Source: Crenarchaeota archaeon 13_1_40CM_3_52_17
GTDB taxonomy: Archaea > Thermoproteota > Bathyarchaeia > 40CM-2-53-6
Assembly (NCBI GenBank): GCA_001918745.1
Contig: MNGN01000061.1
Coordinates: forward strand, 1-43,434
DNA: 43,434 bases
Direction of reading: 5' to 3'
Under the pieces are notes generated by a model. The model ran no database searches, was not told the DNA's origin, and was given only the letters and a program-made list of their open reading frames with translations. Below, in pieces: positions 15,198 to 24,064 of the stretch (position 1 is its first letter; every line of letters begins with the position of its first letter). Position numbers and translations under genes: made by a program.

Positions 15198-18014
15198 ATG
15201 CTCTCCTACGCGATCAAGAGAATCATACGATCATGGAAGCTCTACGCATCCCTAATACTCGGCATGATGCTCGCAGCCACATTCTTCGGCGGCATCAACG
15301 TTGGAGCCGACACGATTGGGAAACAAGCTCTCGACGCTCAACTCGCCAACACTCCCGTCGACATCTCACTCAATCCAGTCTCGGGTGGAATATCGGTTCC
15401 CCGCACATCGTTCGAGAACGTCGCCCAGAGAGTTCAAGGGGTCAGCGGAGTGGTTACCGCCGAACCCGTGGGAAGCGTAACCGAACAGTTCTATCCATAC
15501 AACAGCTCAATTCCATACATTAGAGCCATCCAAGACACTTCCTCTCTCTACCAACACCTTACACTCCTTAACGGCCGAAAGATTTCTAGTACGAATGAGT
15601 CGATGATAAACGCGGATTCGCAGTTTGCCCAGACCTTCAAGCCAGGGCAGACGATCATGTACAGTTTCGGACAATTCGGACAAAAACTCAACATTACATT
15701 GAAGGTGATCGGCGAGGTACAACTAGACTCAGTCGCCGTAACCACCCTCGGCGTCAGCCCGAACTACTATGGACCCTCAGGATCCACCCTGAAACCGGCC
15801 AGCACCCTTATCGTAAGCTGGAACACGTTCGCCTCCATCGCCGATTGGGCCTATAATCAAACTAGATTCGGTCGGGGAGACTATTCTATTACTGGCACGG
15901 TGAATGTCTATCTTGACCGACCAAAACTTCTGAGCGCGTTCAATGTCGAAAGCAGCATTAACCAGGTTCAACAGATCGACGACCAAGTATCGAACATTGC
16001 AGCGCTGAACGGCTTCAATTCACAGCCGAACCTGATCTACCCTCTCCAGCAGTTCTCATCCAGCATATTCGCGCTCCGGCTCGAATTCACGATCTTCTCA
16101 ATCCCAGTCTTCTTCGTAGCATGGTTCGTCGGCAGAACCGTTTCCCAAGCATCCTTCAACCTCCGCCGAAGGGAAATCGGACTACTAATGACGAAAGGCT
16201 TCTCCCAGAGCCAGCTGTTCAGACACTTCCTCGTCGAAGCCCTCCTAGTCGGACTGATAGGAGGGGGACTGGGACTCGCTGCTGCAGTACTTCTAGACCC
16301 CTACTTTGTTCAAATTCTCAGCGGCAGCTATCAAAGCGGAGTATTCCTCAGCCAGGACACCGCCGTCGCCACGATAATCTTCACCCTCGTTCTCACAATC
16401 TTAGCAATCTATTCCCCCGCCCGAGCGGCTGCAACGATGGACCCTGCGAAGGCCTTGAGAGAATACGTCTATCTCGAAGATACGCGTCCATCCAAGAAAC
16501 GAGGCGCAATAATCGCCTTCTCCCTAGGCCTCTACAAGATAATTCTCCTTCTCCTCGGTGTAAACTTCCAGAACATCGGCCGCTATCTCTTCGGAGTAAA
16601 CTTCCTCCTCGCAATTGTTCTGATAATCATGGCAGTCCTCGACTACGGACTAAACATCATTGGCCCCTTCCTCTTCCTCTATGGAGCCACTCAACTATCA
16701 ACCGGGCTAGCAACCCGTTTCCACAGGGCCTTCGCATCCATCTCCAAGCGGCTCGTCGGAGACATCGCATCCCTCGCCTCGAAGAGCGTATTCCGAAACC
16801 CACGTCGCGTCACCGCTCTCGTCTTTCTAGTCGCGCTGATAGCCGGATACTCCATCTGGGTCATCGGCGATCTCGCAAGCGTACAGGACTACAACTACAG
16901 ACAGGCAGAGGTCCAACTAGGCTCCGACCTCCGAATTTCCGGACAAGGCAACCTCAACCTCACCTACGCCACTCTTATCGCCGGTCAACTCCGCTACTGG
17001 AGCAACATCACCGGCGCCACTCCAGAAGTAGACACCTCCATGAGCCTCTCGTCTCGAACCCCCCTCACGATCAAAGCCATAGACCCGACAACCTGGAGGC
17101 AGGGAGCATTCTACGAACCTGAATGGTTCACCGGAAATATCGACATGGTGTTCCAAAACCTGCAAGCAAACAGCCAGACCATCGTACTCGACAGGGGCGT
17201 TGCCTCATACTACAATATTATGCGAGGCGGTATCGTTAACGTAAACCAGAACGTGAGTCTATCCGTGATCAGCTTCTTCGGACCTGACTACTCCCGACAG
17301 TCTACGGGATCGCCTTTCGGTTTTTCATCTTTCCAACCCGAAGGATGGTCATTCATCCCATTGAGCCTCCTTGCACAAAACTCCAATCTCTTTTCCGGGA
17401 CAAATCTAGTCTTGATCAAGGCCGCACCCGGTGTATCGTTCTCCAGCTTGGCAAACTCGATAGAGAAGGCCTATCCAACCTTGACGGTTATCTCCGCGGA
17501 AGATAACACGCGGGGAAATGGAGCGGTAGTGGTTTCTAACGGAGCCCAGTCTACCGGTCCGAGCGCTGGATCAGTGATTGCCAATGGCACACAGAACGTT
17601 CTAAGGCTTGGAACAGTCTTCGCCGGACTTGCCGCATCGATCGGAGTTGGAGCAGTAGCTTACACCGGCTTTAAGGAAAGAGAGAAGGAGACAACAATGC
17701 TAGCCGTACGAGGATTGTCTTACAAGCAGATGCTAGGCCTCCTCGTCACTGAGGTCCTGCCCTTGGTTATCTTTGCACTGATACTCGCAACAGCTGTCGG
17801 TTTGATCACTGTCCGTGGAGACAGCCTCGCGCAGAATTCCCTGACCCCGAACTATTCGAGCCTACTCGCCCCGCGCAGAGTCATCTTCCCGTTATGGGCG
17901 TCCGAGAACATCTTTGCGATTATCGGTCTGTTGTTCCTCGGCGTTTTTCTGCCCGCGATAACCGCTGCACGGAAGGACCTTTCAAAAATGAGCAGAACGG
18001 TGAGATTCGCATGA
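15198..18014 (+). CDS. MacB/FtsX-family ABC transporter permease
   Basis: 938 residues with the duplicated FtsX arrangement. An N-terminal helix (about 12-32) precedes a large extracellular domain (about 33-290), followed by a block of three to four helices (about 294-415), further helices near 440-500, a second extracellular domain (about 560-790), and a final three-helix block (about 805-930). The cytoplasmic loop RRREIGLLMTKGFSQSQLFRHFLVEALLVG and its C-terminal counterpart KEREKETTMLAVRGLSYKQMLGLLVTEVLPL are the coupling segments of the FtsX domain. It probably exports or extracts lipids, peptides or lipoproteins by mechanotransmission. ATGA overlap with the ATPase gene. Confidence 0.85.
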   Translation: MLSYAIKRIIRSWKLYASLILGMMLAATFFGGINVGADTIGKQALDAQLANTPVDISLNPVSGGISVPRTSFENVAQRVQGVSGVVTAEPVGSVTEQFYPYNSSIPYIRAIQDTSSLYQHLTLLNGRKISSTNESMINADSQFAQTFKPGQTIMYSFGQFGQKLNITLKVIGEVQLDSVAVTTLGVSPNYYGPSGSTLKPASTLIVSWNTFASIADWAYNQTRFGRGDYSITGTVNVYLDRPKLLSAFNVESSINQVQQIDDQVSNIAALNGFNSQPNLIYPLQQFSSSIFALRLEFTIFSIPVFFVAWFVGRTVSQASFNLRRREIGLLMTKGFSQSQLFRHFLVEALLVGLIGGGLGLAAAVLLDPYFVQILSGSYQSGVFLSQDTAVATIIFTLVLTILAIYSPARAAATMDPAKALREYVYLEDTRPSKKRGAIIAFSLGLYKIILLLLGVNFQNIGRYLFGVNFLLAIVLIIMAVLDYGLNIIGPFLFLYGATQLSTGLATRFHRAFASISKRLVGDIASLASKSVFRNPRRVTALVFLVALIAGYSIWVIGDLASVQDYNYRQAEVQLGSDLRISGQGNLNLTYATLIAGQLRYWSNITGATPEVDTSMSLSSRTPLTIKAIDPTTWRQGAFYEPEWFTGNIDMVFQNLQANSQTIVLDRGVASYYNIMRGGIVNVNQNVSLSVISFFGPDYSRQSTGSPFGFSSFQPEGWSFIPLSLLAQNSNLFSGTNLVLIKAAPGVSFSSLANSIEKAYPTLTVISAEDNTRGNGAVVVSNGAQSTGPSAGSVIANGTQNVLRLGTVFAGLAASIGVGAVAYTGFKEREKETTMLAVRGLSYKQMLGLLVTEVLPLVIFALILATAVGLITVRGDSLAQNSLTPNYSSLLAPRRVIFPLWASENIFAIIGLLFLGVFLPAITAARKDLSKMSRTVRFA

Positions 18015-18907
18015 CCGCCGTCCCAGTCGTAGTGGATTCCCTTGTCAAAGCATACAAGCTCGGAAGAGTCGAAGTGCAAGCCTTACGCGGGATCAATCTC
18101 AAAGTCGAAGCGGGCGGCATGGTTTCGATCATAGGCCCCAGCGGCAGCGGAAAGACTACCTTGCTCAACATTCTGGGAGGACTTGACAGAGCCACCGCGG
18201 GAAACGTCCATGTTGGCAACACAGTACTAACAGACCTGGACCCAACACGACTCGTGTATTACCGTCGTCAAGTCGTCGGTCACGTGTTCCAGACCCTCAA
18301 CCTGATTCCCACGCTTACGGCCGCGGAAAACGTAGAGCTTCCAATGATGGCAATGGGAACGAGCGGCGGAACTCGCTCGGCAAGAACCAGGGAGCTTCTA
18401 GGCATCGTAGGCCTCGCTGACAGACATGACCACAAGCCAGACGAGCTTAGTGGTGGAGAACAGCAGCGAGTGGCAATAGCTGCGGCTCTGGCCAACGACC
18501 CTCCGCTCCTTCTAGCTGACGAGCCGACCGGCGAACTTGACAGCGTGAACGCGAAGATGGTCACAGACTTCCTTGTCAAGATAAATCGTGAGCTGGGGAA
18601 GACACTGATAATGGTCACGCATGACCAGAATGTTGCCAAGACAGCGAACAACATCATGCGGATCGAGGATGGAACCATCAAATCATCGCTTACTCCCAGC
18701 CAGATCGCCTCTCAGGACACGTCAAGCTCGTACCTCGATCAGCTGCGCCATCGCATGTCAGAGCTTGAGAGACAAATGAAACAATTAGACGATGATTTCA
18801 GGACGGGCAAGGTATCGGGGGACGAGTACGCTGACCAACGGGTCCGGCTGCGACAAGTAAAAGCGGGGCTCCAGGACGAGCTACAAAGACAGGGAGTAAT
18901 CGGCTAG
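18011..18907 (+). CDS. ABC transporter ATPase (LolD/MacB type) with C-terminal coiled coil
   Basis: 298 residues. Walker A GPSGSGKTT (about 38-46), Q-loop FQTLNLIPT, signature LSGGEQQRVAIA, Walker B LLLADEPTGELD and H-loop VTHD are all intact. The EPTGELDS form is typical of the MacB/LolD group that partners FtsX permeases. After the nucleotide domain (about 230) comes an unusual extension with a coiled coil (YLDQLRHRMSELERQMKQL) and a SHOCT-like tail FRTGKVSGDEYADQRVRL. Start ATG at 18011 overlaps the permease stop by 4 bases, so the two are translated together. Confidence 0.9.
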   Translation: MTAVPVVVDSLVKAYKLGRVEVQALRGINLKVEAGGMVSIIGPSGSGKTTLLNILGGLDRATAGNVHVGNTVLTDLDPTRLVYYRRQVVGHVFQTLNLIPTLTAAENVELPMMAMGTSGGTRSARTRELLGIVGLADRHDHKPDELSGGEQQRVAIAAALANDPPLLLADEPTGELDSVNAKMVTDFLVKINRELGKTLIMVTHDQNVAKTANNIMRIEDGTIKSSLTPSQIASQDTSSSYLDQLRHRMSELERQMKQLDDDFRTGKVSGDEYADQRVRLRQVKAGLQDELQRQGVIG

Positions 18908-18926
18908 CTCCGATCTTGGAAAAAGC

Positions 18927-18934
18927 ATTTTATA
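18927..18934 (+). promoter_or_regulatory. TATA box upstream of a micro-ORF
   Basis: ATTTTATA in GC-richer surroundings, about 40 bases before the ATG at 18974. Transcription would start near 18957, leaving a short leader. It shows that this gap holds a separate transcription unit. Confidence 0.5.
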
Positions 18935-18973
18935 CGCAAAACCCACCTATTTCTCTCAAGGACTCGTTAAGAA

Positions 18974-19030
18974 ATGTGTAGTACGTGCGCGAAGCACAAT
19001 CCGGGAAAGAAGAAAAAATCCAAGATGTGA
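18974..19030 (+). CDS. 18-residue CxxC lysine-rich micro-protein
   Basis: ATG at 18974 opens an 18-codon frame, MCSTCAKHNPGKKKKSKM, ending TGA at 19030. It combines a CxxC, a His and a lysine block, a composition unlikely by chance, and follows a good TATA box. I know of similar tiny Cys/Lys-rich conserved proteins in archaea but cannot name a family. It could bind a metal or RNA. It lies between the ABC operon and the aRF1 gene. Confidence 0.4.
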   Translation: MCSTCAKHNPGKKKKSKM

Positions 19031-19093
19031 ACGAGCAGGCCTAGAACCGCAGGCCCCAGGACTTATTTTTTCGGTCTGGAGATCGAATAGCCA

Positions 19094-20362
19094 GTGACCA
19101 GCTCAGTCCTTTCAGCATCAGACTCAGTTGCCAAGTTCAAGTTCAGACGCACCCTGGAACAGTTAGCTCGGAAAGAGGGCCGGGGAACAGAACTCATCAG
19201 CCTATACGTTCCCCCCGACCGCAGAATACACGAAGTACTCAGTCAGCTCCGAGAGGAAGCAGGCACAGCATCCAACATCAAATCACGCACAACCCGCCAA
19301 GCCGTTCAAGACTCCATAGAACGGGTCATGCAACGGCTGCGATTGTTCAAAGAACCACCCCCCACGGGACTTGTGATCTTTGCAGGGATGATTCCCCAGA
19401 ATGGCCTCGGGAGCGAACGGATGGAGATTTACGTACTAACCCCCCCTGAAGCAATTACAGTCGGGTTCTACAGATGCGATGCGCGTTTCCACGTTGAACC
19501 TCTCTTAGCTCTCGTTGTCGAGAAGGATACCTACGGGATAATCGTGATTGACGGGACTGAAGCGGTCGTTGCAACCCTCAAAGGCCGGAGGGTCGAAATC
19601 GTCAAGAGCTTCACCTCAGGAATACCCGGAAAGAGCCGTGCCGGCGGACAATCGGCAAGACGGTTCGAACGTATCCGCGAACAGGTCGCCAACGACTACT
19701 ACAAACGTGTAGGCCAGCACTTCAACGAGATCATGCTTGCGATACCGGATCTCAAGGGAATCATCATCGGTGGACCGGGACCTACAAAATATGTCTGGTC
19801 CGAGGGAGAATACTTGCAGTATACGCTGAAGAACAAGGTCCTCTCGGTCGTCGATACAAGCTATACGAGCGAGGCAGGCGTCGAGGAGGTCGTCGAGAAG
19901 AGTAGCGAGATACTCAAAGGAGTCCGGTACAAGGAAGAGAAACAGATGGTCCAGAAATTCCTCTACGAGTTAGGTCATGAAACTGGCAAAGGGGTCTTCG
20001 GAGAGCTTCAAGTCCAGAAATATCTGGAAAAAGGCGTTGTCGATACTCTGCTGATCTCAGAGAAGCTAGAAGGTCAGCGACTCGTCCTCAAGTGCAAGAA
20101 CTGCGGCAATCTAGAGGAATTTCGCGGGACAAGATATGAGGCTCACTCGGTCAAGAGCGAGCTTCCCACGCGACCATGCAAGAAGTGCGGCAAACCAAAC
20201 CTCGAAGTCGTTGAGGACAGCGATATCATCGACAGTTTCCTCGACTATGCAGAGAAGGGTGGAAGTAAAGTCGAGGTTGTCTCAGAAGAGACCGAGGAGG
20301 GACGAATGCTGCGTGACGCGTTCGGAAAGGTCGCCGCAGTCCTGCGCTACCCTGCTAACTAG
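19094..20362 (+). CDS. prf1: Peptide chain release factor aRF1
   Basis: 422 residues, the archaeal/eukaryotic class-1 release factor. It recognises all three stop codons and triggers peptidyl-tRNA hydrolysis on the ribosome. Diagnostic motifs: TASNIKS at about 58-64 (stop-codon decoding), GGQ at about 184-186 in the middle domain (catalytic), and a C-terminal zinc-ribbon-like minidomain CKNCG...CKKCG (about 335-370). Start GTG at 19094 gives the normal N-terminus. The HAD hydrolase gene follows after 15 bases. Confidence 0.95.
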   Translation: MTSSVLSASDSVAKFKFRRTLEQLARKEGRGTELISLYVPPDRRIHEVLSQLREEAGTASNIKSRTTRQAVQDSIERVMQRLRLFKEPPPTGLVIFAGMIPQNGLGSERMEIYVLTPPEAITVGFYRCDARFHVEPLLALVVEKDTYGIIVIDGTEAVVATLKGRRVEIVKSFTSGIPGKSRAGGQSARRFERIREQVANDYYKRVGQHFNEIMLAIPDLKGIIIGGPGPTKYVWSEGEYLQYTLKNKVLSVVDTSYTSEAGVEEVVEKSSEILKGVRYKEEKQMVQKFLYELGHETGKGVFGELQVQKYLEKGVVDTLLISEKLEGQRLVLKCKNCGNLEEFRGTRYEAHSVKSELPTRPCKKCGKPNLEVVEDSDIIDSFLDYAEKGGSKVEVVSEETEEGRMLRDAFGKVAAVLRYPAN

Positions 20363-20377
20363 TTCGAGCAACTAGCT

Positions 20378-21085
20378 ATGACGAGGGCTAAAGCGATATT
20401 CTTCGATCTCGGAGAGACCCTCGTAACGCAAAACATCGAAGACAACCTAGTCACGATGAAGGCCCTAGAGAAGATCAGTAAGAGTCTTGTTCGTCCCAAG
20501 TCGCCGTCCGAACTCTTCACTATCTACAAGCAAGGCTACAAAGCAAACGAGGCCTTTCGCACCAAGCACCATGTCGAGATTCCAATACAGGCGTGGATGG
20601 TACAACTCCTAAGACGGGCACTTGGCCACGAACCCGAGGACAGTTTGGTCGAAGAAGCGATCAAGACCGTCGTCTCCGCCAGGGCCGAAAACGCGGTCGT
20701 CCTGCCAGACTCGAAATCCCTTTTGGAGAAACTTTCGAGACGAAGGATCAAGCTTGGAATAATATCGAACGTATCATCTCATGATGTCGCGGTGGAGATC
20801 CTTCGCAAAGTTGGGCTGCTCGAATATTTCGAGCGAGTCGTAACATCAGCTTTCGTCGGAATACGTAAGCCTGACCCTGGAATATTTCTCTACGCGCTGA
20901 TGCAGTTCAAGCTGCAACCACGGGATGCGATCATTTTAGGGGATTCAGAAAGACATGATGTCTTGGGAGGCGCGATTACCGGGATGAAGACTGTTCTAGT
21001 CTCGAAGAGACCTGTGACCGACAGCATCGCCGATTATCGATTTGCGAGTCTCGCGGAGGCATCGCCGATATTGGAGTCTCTATAG
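20378..21085 (+). CDS. HAD-superfamily hydrolase
   Basis: 235 residues with a haloacid-dehalogenase core and an alpha-helical cap (about 15-95). Motif I is FFDLGETLV (nucleophile Asp; the second Asp is replaced by Gly, a DLGxT variant that occurs in some subgroups), motif II IISNVS, motif III Lys in GIRKPDPGIF, and motif IV ILGDSERHD. It is probably a small-molecule phosphatase. Start ATG at 20378, 15 bases downstream of aRF1. Its end overlaps the convergent presenilin-type gene by 6 bases. Confidence 0.82.
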   Translation: MTRAKAIFFDLGETLVTQNIEDNLVTMKALEKISKSLVRPKSPSELFTIYKQGYKANEAFRTKHHVEIPIQAWMVQLLRRALGHEPEDSLVEEAIKTVVSARAENAVVLPDSKSLLEKLSRRRIKLGIISNVSSHDVAVEILRKVGLLEYFERVVTSAFVGIRKPDPGIFLYALMQFKLQPRDAIILGDSERHDVLGGAITGMKTVLVSKRPVTDSIADYRFASLAEASPILESL

Positions 21086-21934
21086 GAAGCTTGCAAGGAA
21101 CATTCCCGCCACCCCGAGTAGCAAGGAGAACGGGAGACCGGGAAACATCTCATACTTTGATAGCGCTTTGAATCCAAGGAAAGTTCCGGCGAGTATCCCG
21201 ATCGCGGCGCCAAAAAATGAGAGTGCCCCTCCAAAGTATACCAGTGCTGTTGTCGCAACTAGTGAATAGAAGACCATGTCCCCCATCCCGATTGTCAGAT
21301 CCCCATAGGTGAAGACCGCGCCAGGAAGATCGCCTTCTTCAATTGTCTTCGCGAGGGCTCCGACAGGACCGCGGAAAACGGCAACAATGTCGTAGATCAC
21401 GAGGGCGCCAATGAGGACGAGCGCAGTCACCGGTCCAATCGAGTAGCCCAAGAAGATCCCAGTCAATGCACCAATGAGGGTCACCCCGATCAGCTGATAC
21501 TTTCTTGCTCTCCCAAATATTGTAAGACCGATCGCGATGGCCGTTCCTAGAGAAACGCCTAGGAGGATAACGGTGGCTAACGGGTCTGATGGAGAGTTCG
21601 GAATAAGAAGGAGGATCGAGGACGCGTACCAGAAAGCCACCGCGAACGACACCACGAGAACGGCAGCTCTAATGAGTGAGCGTATGAACTTCATCTTGCC
21701 TCTTCTAATCATGAGAAGCATTGCCGTCGCGCTTGCTCCAAGAGCGATTACGAAGATGACTGCGTTGAGACCTGCCGAACCTAGACTGTCACCCTGGAAA
21801 GGTGTTACTTGGGCTTGAGGAACGATCTGGTTTGAGATGGGATATCCTAGAATGCCCGTTACCGCGAGGCTGAGAATTACCGGATAGAGATGGCGTGGGC
21901 GCGGCTTGAAAGCCCTGCGTTCTTCCTCTGCCAT
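21080..21934 (-). CDS. Presenilin/SPP-type intramembrane aspartyl protease
   Basis: 284 residues with about eight to nine membrane helices. The two catalytic aspartates of family A22/A24-like GxGD proteases are visible: VIYDIVAVF (Asp about 182) and IGMGDMVFYS (Asp about 219). The third signature, normally PAL, appears as PGLPF near 272. Such enzymes cut transmembrane helices or leftover signal peptides. It starts with ATG at 21934, 6 bases after the stop of the beta-CASP gene at 21941, so it is the second gene of that transcript. Confidence 0.82.
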   Translation of the reverse strand: MAEEERRAFKPRPRHLYPVILSLAVTGILGYPISNQIVPQAQVTPFQGDSLGSAGLNAVIFVIALGASATAMLLMIRRGKMKFIRSLIRAAVLVVSFAVAFWYASSILLLIPNSPSDPLATVILLGVSLGTAIAIGLTIFGRARKYQLIGVTLIGALTGIFLGYSIGPVTALVLIGALVIYDIVAVFRGPVGALAKTIEEGDLPGAVFTYGDLTIGMGDMVFYSLVATTALVYFGGALSFFGAAIGILAGTFLGFKALSKYEMFPGLPFSLLLGVAGMFLASFL

Positions 21935-21940
21935 GGAGCG

Positions 21941-23200
21941 CTAAATCTCGATAACGTCCCCGGTCTTCGGAGCCTTCGCGTCCAGTCCCTGTTCTTTCGA
22001 AGCCCACTCTGCAAGCTTCTTGCAGTTTCCTTCCGCGCCATGCACAATGAACACTTTCGTCTTCTTATCGAGATCTGACAGGGTCAATTCTAGTTCTCGT
22101 CTGCCCCCGTGGGATGAGAAGTCGAACCTCTCTACTCTCGCATCCACCGGTCGAGCTTTGCCGTGGATGACGAACTTTTTCCGCTCCAAGAGAATTCTGC
22201 CAGGGCTGCCTGGTACTTGGAAGCTGACCATGAACACAGCATTCTGCTTCTTCGCGGCAACATTCTCCATGTAGAAAACGGACGCGCCGCCCTTCAACAT
22301 CCCTGCAGGCGATATTATCACACCCGCAGTTTTTGCAGCCCTCCTTCGATCGTTCCATCCGTCTACCCAGTGAGCCATCTTGCTAGCCCGTTCGAAAACG
22401 GAAGAGTCTCTTAGAGATGAGGGATACTTCAGCAGCATCTCCATTGCATCGAGGGCCATTCCATCGACAAAAACCGGATGCTCGAAATGGTAAGCCGAGA
22501 GAACCGAGAGTAACTCCTGAGATCGCCCGACACCGAAAGCTGGGACGAGAACCGTTCCCCCTCCCTCCACAACCTCCGTTACTTTTTCCACAAACTCTTT
22601 TTCCAATCCATCACGTAGCGGGTGGTCTTCTGTGGCGTAGGTCCCTTCGATGATGATAGCGTCCAAGTCCTTGTAGTTGCTAGGGTCTGCCCCGTCGACA
22701 AGTCTTGTGGGTTGACGGTTGAAGTCGCCCGTGTAAAGCAACCGTTTACCTTCGGAGGTGATTATCGCTTGAGCGCTGCCCGGTATGTGGCCGGCATTAA
22801 CAAGAGTTAGAGACGCGTCACCCACGTCGATCGACTGGTGATACTGAAGTTCGCGCTGATGCTTCAGCATCGTCTGAAGATCCATGAACTCGTACGGCGC
22901 GTAATAGCCGCTGAGTTTGAGGAAGTCTTTGATAATCAAACTGGTAAGCGTGAAAGTCGGTTGTACTCCATAGAGAGGGACGCCGCCGTGAATGTAGAAT
23001 ATCGGCGCGGACCCAACATGATCCAGGTGAGCGTGTGTAAGCGCGATCGCCTCCACTTCCTTTGGAGGAATGTGCATCGGAAATCCGACGTGATGGTTTA
23101 CCATTACACCATAGTCGAGGACGAGGTACTTGCTGCCGACGCTTACTGCGAATGCGGACCTGCCCACTTCCTGGCAGGCGCCTAAGAACCTGATTTTCAT
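21941..23200 (-). CDS. Beta-CASP metallo-beta-lactamase RNA nuclease
   Basis: 419 residues. Metallo-beta-lactamase motif HAHLDHVG (about 56-63), then GHIPGS, TGDFN and EGTYA, a beta-CASP insertion (VLVPAFGVGRSQELL), SPAGMLKGG, and a final His region VHGAEGN. These mark the CPSF/RNase J group that processes RNA as an endo- or 5'-3' exonuclease. The KH domains of archaeal aCPSF1 are absent, so it is the aCPSF2-like short form. Start ATG at 23200. Promoter TATA at 23281-23290. Confidence 0.88.
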   Translation of the reverse strand: MKIRFLGACQEVGRSAFAVSVGSKYLVLDYGVMVNHHVGFPMHIPPKEVEAIALTHAHLDHVGSAPIFYIHGGVPLYGVQPTFTLTSLIIKDFLKLSGYYAPYEFMDLQTMLKHQRELQYHQSIDVGDASLTLVNAGHIPGSAQAIITSEGKRLLYTGDFNRQPTRLVDGADPSNYKDLDAIIIEGTYATEDHPLRDGLEKEFVEKVTEVVEGGGTVLVPAFGVGRSQELLSVLSAYHFEHPVFVDGMALDAMEMLLKYPSSLRDSSVFERASKMAHWVDGWNDRRRAAKTAGVIISPAGMLKGGASVFYMENVAAKKQNAVFMVSFQVPGSPGRILLERKKFVIHGKARPVDARVERFDFSSHGGRRELELTLSDLDKKTKVFIVHGAEGNCKKLAEWASKEQGLDAKAPKTGDVIEI

Positions 23201-23280
23201 CCGTTCACCACAACAGTATGAAATGGATTATCACGAGAAATTCTTGTTCACTCTACGATTGGACGGGTTTGAAAGACTAC

Positions 23281-23290
23281 AATAAAAGCC
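23281..23290 (-). promoter_or_regulatory. TATA box of the beta-CASP nuclease gene
   Basis: Reads GGCTTTTATT on the minus strand; a start about 25 bases on would give a leader near 55-60 nt before the ATG at 23200. A second A/T box on the plus strand (about 23311-23320) suits the divergent PAC2 gene. Confidence 0.5.
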
Positions 23291-23365
23291 CTACAACCCT
23301 CTCTCCGGAGAGATTTTTAGGCACGGTTAAGCTAAGCAAATCTGCTCTCTTCAGTTGGTATTAGA

Positions 23366-24064
23366 GTGCCAGTTCAACTCCTCGTTGATTCGAAGAATCT
23401 TAAAGGCTGCACGCTAGTCACAGGATTTCATGGAGTGGGCCAAACAGGCTACATTGCAACATCCTACATGATCCATGCGCTAAAAGCAGAGCGAGTAGGC
23501 TTTGTCCAAGTCGCAAACCCGCCACCCTGGGTCGGGACAGCCGATGGCGGTCTAGTCACACCTTTCGAGATTTATCGGAGAGGCAAAACAGTCCTTGTCA
23601 AGTTGGAATTTTCACCCCACAGATCCGAAGAAGCGGAGTTCGCTAAGGTTCTCGCAAACTGGGCGGTCAAGGCCAAGTTCAAAGATGCGATACTGATCGG
23701 CGGGCTCGACTCGTCTTTCAGGAACAACACTGACGATTTCTGCGTCGTTCCAACTGGCGCATACATTGATCGAGCCAAAGTGTTCAAAGCACCGATCCTC
23801 GAACCCGGCTTGCTAGTCTATGGACCGCTCGCGGTCATGTTGAGCGAGTTTGAAATTCATGACTTCCCCGCGGTTGCGGTTCTTCCATATGCCGAGCCGG
23901 CGCGGGCTGACCCTGCAGCAGCGGCGCTTGCTATCCGAAAAATCTCGAAAGCGTACAATTTCAAGGTCAACCTAAAGGAACTATTGAAAGACGCTAAACT
24001 TATCGAGCGAGAATACGATCACAAGTCCAGACTTACGAAATCGCATCAAAGACTCTACGCCTAG
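23366..24064 (+). CDS. PAC2-family protein (proteasome assembly chaperone-like)
   Basis: 232 residues of the PAC2 fold: CTLVTGFHGVGQTGYIATSYMI, then GFVQVANPPPWVG, ILIGGLDSSFRN, VYGPLAVMLSEF and a helical C-terminus. Archaeal members (PbaB-like) assist 20S proteasome assembly or bind unassembled subunits. Start GTG at 23366. Divergent from the beta-CASP nuclease; the end overlaps the TGT gene by 4 bases in opposite orientation. Confidence 0.85.
   Translation: MPVQLLVDSKNLKGCTLVTGFHGVGQTGYIATSYMIHALKAERVGFVQVANPPPWVGTADGGLVTPFEIYRRGKTVLVKLEFSPHRSEEAEFAKVLANWAVKAKFKDAILIGGLDSSFRNNTDDFCVVPTGAYIDRAKVFKAPILEPGLLVYGPLAVMLSEFEIHDFPAVAVLPYAEPARADPAAAALAIRKISKAYNFKVNLKELLKDAKLIEREYDHKSRLTKSHQRLYA

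Noticed and set aside
23218-23364. 48-codon plus-strand frame before the PAC2 gene
   Set aside because: It overlaps the promoter boxes of both flanking genes and has no recognisable pattern.
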